From assembly GCA_016191285.1 (NCBI GenBank), contig JACPPA010000013.1:1-64000 (forward strand): a stretch of 64,000 bases of DNA, given 5' to 3'. The DNA is from Gammaproteobacteria bacterium. Its GTDB lineage: Bacteria > Pseudomonadota > Gammaproteobacteria > Ga0077536. Position 1 is the stretch's first letter. Each line of letters opens with the position of its first letter. Shown here in pieces: positions 54,749 through 63,000 of this stretch. The position numbers and the translations under genes are program-made. The notes under the pieces are model-generated. The model was given only the letters and a program-made list of their open reading frames with translations. It searched no databases and was not told the DNA's origin.

Positions 54749-55210
54749 TTGAACGAAGATTTCCTCGATATCTTGCGCGCGCTCTGCGCCACGGGTGCCC
54801 GCTTTCTGGTGGTGGGCGCACACGCGCTAGCGGGGCATGGAGTGCCACGCGCGACTGGCGCTCTCGACCTCCGGGTCGAGACAGCGCCGGACAACATTCC
54901 GCGCATCTGGCAGGCGCTTGCGGAATTCGGCGCCCCCGTTGAAGCGTTGAGAATTAGGCCGCAGGATTTTGCCGCGCCGGGAGCGGTCGTGCAGATTGGT
55001 TTGCCACCGCGGCGAATCGATTTGATGACCAGCATCGCGGGCGTCGATTTTGGTGACGCATGGACTTCGCGAGTGGAGCTCAACGTGGCCGGTATCGTCG
55101 TCCCGGTGCTCGGCCGTGAATGCCTGATCGCCAACAAACAAGCGCTCGCGCGACCACCGGATCTCGCCGACGTCTATGCGTTATCACGCGCCGACGGTCG
55201 CGCGAAATGA
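54749..55210 (+). CDS. AbiEii/DUF6036-like nucleotidyltransferase, degenerate
   Basis: This 153-residue protein, read from TTG 54749, has the compact fold of AbiEii/DUF6036 transferases: FLVVGAHALAGHGVPRATGA, LDLRVETAPDN, then RRIDLMTSIAGVDF with the third acidic residue and LGRECLIANKQALARPPDLADV. The usual D-L-D catalytic pair after RATG reads A-L-D, so one metal-binding Asp is lost, and the G-G of the nucleotide loop is G-A. It may be inactive or have altered function. Its stop overlaps the REC-cyclase start (ATGA), placing it in the signalling operon. Relatives are toxins in AbiE or MenAT-like systems. Confidence 0.7.
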   Translation: MNEDFLDILRALCATGARFLVVGAHALAGHGVPRATGALDLRVETAPDNIPRIWQALAEFGAPVEALRIRPQDFAAPGAVVQIGLPPRRIDLMTSIAGVDFGDAWTSRVELNVAGIVVPVLGRECLIANKQALARPPDLADVYALSRADGRAK

Positions 55211-56328
55211 GTCCATCGCTACCCCAGATCCTCGTGGTGGACGATACACCGGCGAACGTTAAGCTGCTGGTGGATGTGCTTGGCGCGAAAGGGTACGCCG
55301 CGACGGCCGCCGTAAACGGCGAAGAAGCGCTTGCGAGTATCGCGCGCGATCCGCCGGATTTAGTGTTGCTCGACATCATGATGCCGGGCCTGTCTGGCTA
55401 CGACGTCTGTCGCCGGATCCGCGCCAATCCGGAGACGGCCTTGCTGCCCGTGGTGTTGTGCACCTCGCTCGATCCGCAGCAGGAGCGGCTGAATGGGATC
55501 GAAGCCGGTGCAGATGATTTTGTCTCCAAACCGATCAATCGCCCCGAACTGCTGGCACGCGTGAAGTCGTTGTTACGTATCAAGTCGCTGCAAGACGAAG
55601 TGAAAGTGCAGGCAGCTCAGCTTGCGGAATGGAACAGTAAGCTCGAAACGCGCGTTGAGGCGCAGGTCGCGCAGCTCGAACGATTGTCGCGCTTGAAGGG
55701 GTTTTTCTCACCGCAGCTTGCCGAGGCAATCCTGGCCGGCGGCGAGGAACTGCTGAAAACCCACCGCCGCGAGATCAGTGTGGTGTTCCTCGATCTGCGC
55801 GGCTTCACCGCCTTTACCGATCAAGCCGAACCCGAGGAAGTGATGGAGTTGCTGCATGACTACCATGCTCGCATGGGTGAGATCGTGCTCGCCCATGACG
55901 GCACCTTGGAGCGTTTCGCGGGCGATTCGATCATGGTGTTCTTTAACGATCCCCTACCGGTGGAACAGCCTGCGCACAAGGCGGTGCGCATGGCGCTTGC
56001 CATGCGGCAGTCCTTCCCCGAGATAGCGTCGCGTTGGCGCAAACGCGGCTTCGAATTAGGACTTGGCTGTGGGATCGCGCAGGGCTACGCGACGCTCGGC
56101 ATGATTGGCTTCGACGGCCGCCGCGACTACGCGGCGATCGGCAACGTCACCAATCTCGCGGCACGGCTGTGTGCCGAGGCGACGGCCGGGCAGGTACTGG
56201 TCGATCGCAAAATCATCGCCAGGCTTGACGGCGAAGTCGAGGCGACGTCTATCGGGCCGCTGAGTTTAAAAGGATTCAGCCAACCCGTGCCGGCGTTTCT
56301 GGTCGAGCGCATGGGCGCGACAACATGA
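55207..56328 (+). CDS. Response regulator with class III nucleotidyl cyclase output (Pycsar-like cyclase)
   Basis: This 373-residue protein is read from ATG 55207. The receiver (1-125) has phosphoacceptor D56 in LVLLDIMMPGLSG and K108 in FVSKPI. A coiled coil (about 126-165, VQAAQLAEWNSKLETRVEAQ) leads to the cyclase (about 185-365) with metal ligands D196 (VVFLDLRGF) and D240 (FAGDSIMVFF), and N316/R320 in VTNLAARL. The base-selecting Lys of adenylyl cyclases is R236 (TLERFAGD), with D307 (RRDYAAIG) at the second contact. Product identity is therefore open. The stop overlaps the start of the membrane-effector gene, the arrangement of Pycsar cyclase-effector pairs. Confidence 0.9.
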   Translation: MSPSLPQILVVDDTPANVKLLVDVLGAKGYAATAAVNGEEALASIARDPPDLVLLDIMMPGLSGYDVCRRIRANPETALLPVVLCTSLDPQQERLNGIEAGADDFVSKPINRPELLARVKSLLRIKSLQDEVKVQAAQLAEWNSKLETRVEAQVAQLERLSRLKGFFSPQLAEAILAGGEELLKTHRREISVVFLDLRGFTAFTDQAEPEEVMELLHDYHARMGEIVLAHDGTLERFAGDSIMVFFNDPLPVEQPAHKAVRMALAMRQSFPEIASRWRKRGFELGLGCGIAQGYATLGMIGFDGRRDYAAIGNVTNLAARLCAEATAGQVLVDRKIIARLDGEVEATSIGPLSLKGFSQPVPAFLVERMGATT

Positions 56329-56909
56329 ATAACGCAGTTCACGCAGCGGCGATTAGCACGGATAAGGATCTCGGAAGCGAATTGCCGCGCATCGAATTTG
56401 CGCGGGAAACGTTGCGCGGGATCCAATTACTGATCCAGCTGCTGGATCAAAAGAGCTATTTGGTGCTTGTGATCATGGGGGTGACGTCGGCCGCTTTCTT
56501 CTCGATCGTGGGCGCTTATCTCGGGAAGATCGAGCGGCTATTGAGTCCGCAATCGATGGTGCCACTGCTTGCTGCGTGGTTCTTGGTCGAGGCGGGTCTT
56601 GTCCTCTGGTATTGTTTGAAGAGCATTCAGGGTGTCGTCGCGAAACCGGTCACGATGGATGCGCCGAACATGGTCTTCCCGCACAGCCTGCTGCGACATT
56701 ACGACAGCAATCCGCTGCGCTATTTCGATCGCCTCTGCAGCCTCGAAGCCGACGATATCCTGCGTGACTACGCCGCTGAAATCATCAAAACCTCGACTAT
56801 CTTCGTCGAGAAATCACACCAAGTGAACGACGCCGTGAGAGCACTCTATCGCTCGATGCTGCCGTGGATGGCCGGTATCCTCGCGACCATCGCTCTGCGG
56901 GTGATGTGA
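56325..56909 (+). CDS. PycTM-like membrane effector of a Pycsar-type module
   Basis: This 194-residue protein begins inside the cyclase stop (ATGA). It has a helix RETLRGIQLLIQLLDQKSYL, membrane segments at about 43-66 and 78-98, a loop with MVFPHSLLRHYDSNPLRYFD, a helix LEADDILRDYAAEIIKTSTI, FVEKSHQVNDAVRALYRSML, and a terminal membrane helix (about 176-194). The D-x-K before TM1, the aromatic S-x-x-x-x-Y...L-x-x-x-x-x-E-I...K motif and the final helix fit the PycTM (formerly DUF5706) family. In Pycsar antiphage defence, PycTM is triggered by cyclic pyrimidine nucleotides and damages the inner membrane. The assignment is by pattern and neighbour, not by a profile search. Confidence 0.7.
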   Translation: MNNAVHAAAISTDKDLGSELPRIEFARETLRGIQLLIQLLDQKSYLVLVIMGVTSAAFFSIVGAYLGKIERLLSPQSMVPLLAAWFLVEAGLVLWYCLKSIQGVVAKPVTMDAPNMVFPHSLLRHYDSNPLRYFDRLCSLEADDILRDYAAEIIKTSTIFVEKSHQVNDAVRALYRSMLPWMAGILATIALRVM

Positions 56910-56918
56910 GTATCAACT

Positions 56919-57012
56919 GGTGCCGGAGTTTCGTGTATTCGTTTATTACGGTCTTCGGACGGGAGCACCGCAGCTTGCAACGTAATAAACGAATACGCGA
57001 AACTCCGGCACC
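56919..57012. repeat. Long inverted repeat, 32-bp arms
   Basis: The left arm 56919-56950 (GGTGCCGGAGTTTCGTGTAT...) and right arm 56981-57012 (...GCGAAACTCCGGCACC) are complementary at 31 of 32 positions, with a 30-bp loop. It starts 10 bp after the stop of the PycTM-like gene and should form a very stable RNA or cruciform hairpin, plausibly ending both convergent transcripts. The end of the right arm is the start of the tandem repeat that follows. Confidence 0.85.
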
Positions 57013-57155
57013 TTGCCGCTTCAGGCACCTTGCCGCTTCAGGCACCTTGCCGCTTCAGGCACCTTGCCGCTTCAGGCACCTTGCCGCTTCAGGCACCTTG
57101 CCGCTTCAGGCACCTTGCCGCTTCCGGCACCTTGCCGCTACGGCACCTCGCCGCT
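57007..57155. repeat. 17-bp tandem repeat, about 8.6 units
   Basis: Units of GGCACCTTGCCGCTTCA begin at 57007, 57024, 57041, 57058, 57075, 57092, 57109 and 57126, with a 16-bp degenerate unit at 57142. Units 1-6 are identical and changes occur only at the far end. There are no spacers, so this is not a CRISPR array. The array ends at the stop codon of the RND transporter gene. Confidence 0.9.
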
Positions 57156-59904
57156 ATTTTCCTTCGGCTGCCCGTAGCAGACGCTGATGCGAGTCGAGCA
57201 GCCGTGCGCCCAATACCTTACTGATGTTGCGAAACAATCGCGTCGCGATCCCCGGATAGAAACGCAGGCCTTTCTGCGCGCGAGTCGCGTCGAGACGTAC
57301 GGCGGTCACGGGCGCGGTCGCCGTGATCGTGGCCGTGCGCGCCACACCCGTGCCGGCAAAGCCTATTTCGCCGAAGAGATCGCCGGGGTGTCCCTGATCG
57401 ATGGTGAGATGCGTACCGTCTTTTACGATACTCACGTCCACATTGCCCTTCAACAACACAAACATGCCGGACGATACTTCGCCCTGCGTCAGCAGCGCCT
57501 GCCCTTGTGGGAACTCGACTATCTCGGATAACAGAATCAGTTTCTTGACCTGATACGGCGACATGCCCCCGAACAACGGACAGCGTGAAAGGACGGCCGC
57601 ATCGATCTTGAGCGCGACAATATCCCAGACCGTCGCGAGTCGCAGATTCTTAAGCAAGATCGGCATCAGCAACAGATCCGAGATGGCGGCATACACCATG
57701 GTGCCTGCCGCCAACAAGCCAAACTCCGTGATGATTCTGAAGTTCGAGAGGCCGAAGACCGCGAAGCCGAGCGCCAGCGCGGCACTCGTCGTCAGCACCG
57801 GCACCGCTTCGCCGCGAATGGTCGCGCGCACCGCCGCGCGCTCGTCCACGCGCAGCCGGCTCTCGGTGCCGAAGCGCGTCATCAGATGAATGGTGTCATC
57901 CACTGCGAGACCGATGGCGATAGCCGCTACCATCGCTGTACCGGGATTGAGCGGCACGCCGAGGGAGCTCATCACGCCGAAGTTCAACACGATGGGGATC
58001 ACGTTCGGGATCAAGGCGAGAAGACCCGCCAACCACGACGTATAAAGAAAACTGAAGAGCGCGAAGATCACCACCAGAATCAGGCCTAAGGATTGCAGTT
58101 CGCCACCGATCAACGACTCCGCCGCACGATTGACCATCAGGTTCTTACCGACCACCGCGAAGGCGGCGCGCTCGCCGAGCACCGTTGGCAACACCGATTG
58201 CAGATGATCGATCGCAGCGTTCAGTTTCACCGAGTCCGCCACGTTATGCCGAACCGTGATCTGCGCGACCGAATAATTCTCGGTCACAAATGAAGCCAAT
58301 TCGCTGCGCGGCAGGCTCGATAGATAAAGTTCATAGTCGGCCTGGGTGGTCGGCACGGTGTTAAAGGCTTTGTCACCTCGGTGCATTTCCTGGTGCATCA
58401 GCGCCATCAAGTCCGCGAGTGACAGCGTCTTGTCGTAGAGGTGTTGGTTATTCAACAAGGCCTGAACCTCGGCCACGGTACGCAGGCCATCGACGGTCTT
58501 GAACCAACCGGGTTGACTCGCATGAAGCGTAACGCTGAAGCTCTGCAAGCCCGCCAGATCGTCGTGCACTTTTTGCACGTCGGTCACGAACGGATGCTTC
58601 GTGTGAAAATACGCCATCGGATCGTTGTTCACTTTCAAGCCGCTGATCTGCGTGCCGAATCCAATCACCAGCGCGGCGATCCCGATGACGACGTGAACGG
58701 GATAACGATCGCTCAAGGTCTCGACCACTTTCACCACGGCGCCGATAAGCCCGCGCGGCGTCTCATCCGCGGTGCGCAAGCGATTCACTCGCGGACCGAA
58801 GGCGTGCAGCATCAACGGCATCGCGACCACCGTGACCACGAAGTTCGCGAACATCGCGAACGCCGCGGCAATTGAGAACTCGCGGATCAGCGGAATATCC
58901 GTGATCACGTTCGACGCAAACCCAAACACATTGGCAAACGACGTGATGAGAATGGCCGATCCCACATGACGGGCCATATGCGCAATGGCGCGTTGGCGCA
59001 GATCGACCGCGCCGGTTTCGATACCGTCGAGATAACTCGCCGTGAGGTGCACGTCCTCCACCGAACCAACGACGATGATCAAGGCCGGCAGGATGGCTGT
59101 TAGCAACGTAATCGGAATGCCGACCGCGGCCATGAAACCCAAGGTCCACAAGATAGTGAGGCTGGCGGTAATCAACGGGATGGGAACCACGCGTAGCGAA
59201 CGCAGAAGGAGCGTGACCGTCGTCACCAACACGAGGATCGATAGCGGCATGAGTCGCTGCATGTCGCTAACCAACCCACGATCGATCTCCGCATTCAACC
59301 GTGGCCACCCGAGTTGGAACACCACCTCGAAGTGATCGCGCAGCGGCGCGATCTTGTTTTCAATCAAGCGATAGACGTCGAGTTCGTAATTAGGATCGCC
59401 AGGTTTCGCGGCATAGCCGATGGTGATGGCCGTCGCGTTGGCGTCATCGGAAAGATAGTTGCGGCGGATGAGCGGACTGTAGCGCGCGTCGGCGCGGATC
59501 TCGGCCAGACCCTCGGCGGTGGTCGGCACGATATCGACCAGCGGACCGGCGTCTACGAAACTGCCCTTGTCGCGGATATTGGTCGCCGACAGCAGGCTTT
59601 TGACCGAGATAATGCCTGGCGCGTCTTGCAGCGCGTACGTGGCTTTTTGGATGGCAGTGAGTCGCGCCGTGGTCCACATATCCTTGGCGCGCAGATAGAC
59701 GATCACCGCCTGCTCCGCACCGAAGTCCTTTTGCATCTGGCGCAACGCCGGCCAGCCCGGATCGTCAGCCCCGACCAGTCGCTCATCACTGCGATCGATC
59801 TTCAGATGAGGTAATTGTGAGATCGCCGCCAGGCTCACGAGGACGAGCAGCGCGAACATGACGAACCGCCCACGTGGGCCTAAGGTTAGAAGACGTTCAA
59901 TCAT
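57154..59904 (-). CDS. RND/MMPL transporter with C-terminal cyclic-nucleotide-binding domain
   Basis: This 916-residue inner-membrane protein has the duplicated MMPL/HpnN-like layout: one helix (13-30), a large periplasmic loop, a block of helices (about 225-370) with GSVEDVHLTASYLDG, a second loop (about 410-610), and a second block (about 610-755) with IAIGLAVDDTIHLMTRFG. From about 770 a CNB domain is fused: CPLFGGMSPYQVKKL, then the phosphate-binding cassette FGEIGFAGTGVARTATITA with E846 and R856, the residues that bind ribose and phosphate. Fusion of a CNB to an RND transporter suggests gating by cyclic nucleotide. It is read together with a cyclase gene 87 bp upstream. Confidence 0.88.
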   Translation of the reverse strand: MIERLLTLGPRGRFVMFALLVLVSLAAISQLPHLKIDRSDERLVGADDPGWPALRQMQKDFGAEQAVIVYLRAKDMWTTARLTAIQKATYALQDAPGIISVKSLLSATNIRDKGSFVDAGPLVDIVPTTAEGLAEIRADARYSPLIRRNYLSDDANATAITIGYAAKPGDPNYELDVYRLIENKIAPLRDHFEVVFQLGWPRLNAEIDRGLVSDMQRLMPLSILVLVTTVTLLLRSLRVVPIPLITASLTILWTLGFMAAVGIPITLLTAILPALIIVVGSVEDVHLTASYLDGIETGAVDLRQRAIAHMARHVGSAILITSFANVFGFASNVITDIPLIREFSIAAAFAMFANFVVTVVAMPLMLHAFGPRVNRLRTADETPRGLIGAVVKVVETLSDRYPVHVVIGIAALVIGFGTQISGLKVNNDPMAYFHTKHPFVTDVQKVHDDLAGLQSFSVTLHASQPGWFKTVDGLRTVAEVQALLNNQHLYDKTLSLADLMALMHQEMHRGDKAFNTVPTTQADYELYLSSLPRSELASFVTENYSVAQITVRHNVADSVKLNAAIDHLQSVLPTVLGERAAFAVVGKNLMVNRAAESLIGGELQSLGLILVVIFALFSFLYTSWLAGLLALIPNVIPIVLNFGVMSSLGVPLNPGTAMVAAIAIGLAVDDTIHLMTRFGTESRLRVDERAAVRATIRGEAVPVLTTSAALALGFAVFGLSNFRIITEFGLLAAGTMVYAAISDLLLMPILLKNLRLATVWDIVALKIDAAVLSRCPLFGGMSPYQVKKLILLSEIVEFPQGQALLTQGEVSSGMFVLLKGNVDVSIVKDGTHLTIDQGHPGDLFGEIGFAGTGVARTATITATAPVTAVRLDATRAQKGLRFYPGIATRLFRNISKVLGARLLDSHQRLLRAAEGK

Positions 59905-59971
59905 GCCGGTGTCTGGGTATTTTTCGCCAGTATACGGAATTAACGGCTACCTCAGCGCTGTTTGGGCACCC

Positions 59972-60006
59972 GTAGGTCAGGTTACGCTGCGCTAACCCCG
60001 ACCTAC
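59972..60006. repeat. Dispersed hairpin repeat (GTAGGTC-AGGTTA...TAACC-CCGACCTAC)
   Basis: This is an imperfect hairpin related to the repeats at 40.3, 42.4 and 43.4 kb. It overlaps the last codons of the cyclase-AAA gene on the minus strand, supplying its VGRG end and stop codon. Confidence 0.65.
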
Positions 60007-63000
60007 ATTTGGGTCGATCGCGTCCAGCCTCGTGACATGCGCGGTGGCCTCTAACGCTGCGTAGTGTCCGCGAGCAGCGATGAGTTCCGTGGCGCGTGAC
60101 CAGGGCCCGCCGAAGGCGTGAGCATAGGCCGCGCGAGCTTCATGCAGTTCGCCGAGGTGCGCGTTCGCGCCGGTCTTGGCGATTACGGCAGCGGCGGAAT
60201 CTAGCGCGCGCAACGCGCTCGCGGCGTCGCCGCTTGCAATCAGGCAGCGCGCCTTCACTGTCCAGGGCCAAGGACAGTACAGCAGATTATTCGATTCGCA
60301 GAAGTCGACCGCCTCGGTGGCATAACCTATCGCTGCGTCCAGATCGCCAAGCCCGAGATGTGCTTCGGCAATTCCGCTCATCACTGCGCGAGAGCCGACT
60401 CTTGCGCAGTTCCGCAGATGACCTACGCGGTACGCCTCATCGAACATAACCAGCGCATCGGTCCACCGCGCCGCAACGAGATGTGCGAGCCCCGCGGCGT
60501 AGACCACGAAGAGCCGGACCATGGGGGTGTCGAAGTGACGACCAAGCTCGGCAACGCCGGCAGCGTGCCGTTCCGTGCCCTGGATGTCGCCTTGCAGCGC
60601 GGATAAATAACACAGCCACAGGGTGGCCCAAACGGCCGGCTCCAGGTCACCCGTACGCTGCGCGAGGTGCGATCCTTCTTCGAGATGGAGATGCGCCGCC
60701 GGCACTTTGCCCATGAAAAGGTAGGCGATTCCGATATGATTTATAACGTTGGCATATGAGCTAAAGCCGACCGAAGACGTTCCCACCTGGGCATCTCCGG
60801 CCAGCGACTCTCGGACCTGCAATCCGAGCGAGAGCGCGCGTTCGAAATCCCCAGCCCACGTGAATGCATCCATTCGGAAAAGCTGTACTGCGGCGAGCGC
60901 ATCCATGTCAGCCGCGACCCCGGCCAGCCTTGTGGCTTCTTCGGCATGCGACAAGAAATGATGCATATCGCCATACGCAAGGCCGATGTTCGCGCCATAA
61001 GCGACGGTCATCAGCGCCAGTAGTTTGGGAGTCTGCGCACGCTCGGCGAATCGCTTGCCCGTCTCAAAAACTTGGCGCGTTTCCTCGCGAGAGCCTTCGA
61101 GGCGAAAACCAAGCGACAGGTACTGAACGCATGCTTCAGCGCCAATGGTGAGAATGGTTTGTTCCGCAGGTAGTTGTTCCGCCAGCACACGTACCCGCGA
61201 CCAATGTCGACGCGCGGCGGCTTGATCCGCAACTCCAGCGCGCATCGCCGCGCGGCGATGCCAGCCGATCGCTTGCGCAGGCTCCGCGGCCTCGTCCCAG
61301 TGGTGCGCGAGCAGGGCCGCGAATTCGTCGAGCTTAGCGCCCTGCTCGCTCTCGATTGCGCGAGCGACTGCGCCATGTAACGCCGTCCGCCGCTGTTGTA
61401 ACAAGGAACGGTACGCCACCTCTTGCGTCAGCGGATGTTTGAACGCGTATTCGTGAATCGGATACAACGCGTGTTCATGCACAAAATCGCCGCTCTGCAA
61501 GGCATCGAGCGCGCGTGCTTGGTCGAGTGGTGTGAGTTCACTGATCGTACTCAACACCGTTTCCGAGAATACCAAGCCGATCACCGCAGCACTTTGTAAT
61601 AGGCGCTTCGCGTTTTCCGGTAGTCGATCGATACGCGCCGCGAGCACCGTCTGCACATTCACGGGGACTTGCAGCCGACCAATATCGGTGGCGAGCAGGT
61701 AGGCGCCTGGTTTGCCCGAAAGATGATCTGTTTCGGCCAGCGCTAAAATCAGTTCCTCGGTGTAGAACGGATTGCCGCTAGTCCATTCAGCAATGCGTGG
61801 CGCTAAGGTGGCGAGCGACGGATCAGTACCCATCAAACTCGCTATCAATTCCGTTGCGGCCTCGATGCCCAACGGCACCAGCGGCAATTGTCGATAGTGC
61901 GGCTTGCGCGCGAACGCCGCGACATACTCCGGGCGAAAATTCAGCAGCAGCAGGCTATGACTGCCAGCGGTGGCCGCGACCATCTGCGCGACAAAGGCAT
62001 CGCTACCGGGATCAATCCAATGCAGATCATCGATCAAGGTCACGACCAATTTGCGCTCGACGGAATGCGCGCGATACACGCGATGGATGATCTCGAAGAG
62101 TTGACGCTGGCGTATGTCGCCATCGAGTATCGGCGCGGGATGCTTGGGATCGCCCACGCCCATGAACTCAAACAGCACCGGCAATTGGGCCGACAGCGCC
62201 GCATCGAGCAACACCAGGCTGCCCGCGATCTTCTGTCGCGCGAGCTCCGCGCTATCCGCAAGCGCAATGCCAAAATAGGCGCGGAAAAGTTCGAGAATGG
62301 GCAGGAACGGAATATTACGACCATGCGCCGGGCAGCGACCTTCGACGACCATGAGGCCCTGCGCACGACAGTGCTGAACGAACTCGAAGCACAAGCGGCT
62401 TTTTCCTTGACCCGGATCACCCACCACCCCAACCACCTGGCCGTGTCCATCGGCCGCGCGCGCCAGTGCTGCATTCAGGCTTTGCATCTCGTGATATCGT
62501 CCCACGAAGCGCGACAAGCCGCGGGTAATAGACACGTCGAGACGAGTGCGCGCAGCGCCGAGGCTCAGCAACTCAAACAGCGCGACTGGCTGATCAGTGC
62601 CGGTGAGCTTGATGTCACCCACACCACGCACCTGAAAATAACTCTCGACCAGGCGTTGCGTAGTGCCACTCATATAAACCCGGCCTGCCGCCGCCACCTG
62701 TTCGATACGTTGCGCCACACCGACCGTACTGCCTTGCGCGGTGTAGTCCATGCGCAGATCGTCGCCAATCTTGCCCACCACTACTTCGCCCGAATTGAGG
62801 CCGATCCGCGTGCCGAAATTGATCCCGCGCGAAACCCGTAGTTCATCCGCGTAACGCAGGAGATCGTCGCGCGCCTGCAAGGCGGCGAAGCACGCGCGCT
62901 GCGCATGGTCTTCATGCGCGATGGGCGCGCCGAATAAAGCCATGATGCCGTCACCGGTGTATTGATTGACCGTGCCCTCATAGCGATGCACGGCAGCGGT

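Noticed and set aside
57007-57155. Short regular repeats that could be taken for a CRISPR array
   Set aside because: Units are contiguous with no spacers and no cas genes are near; it is a simple tandem repeat.
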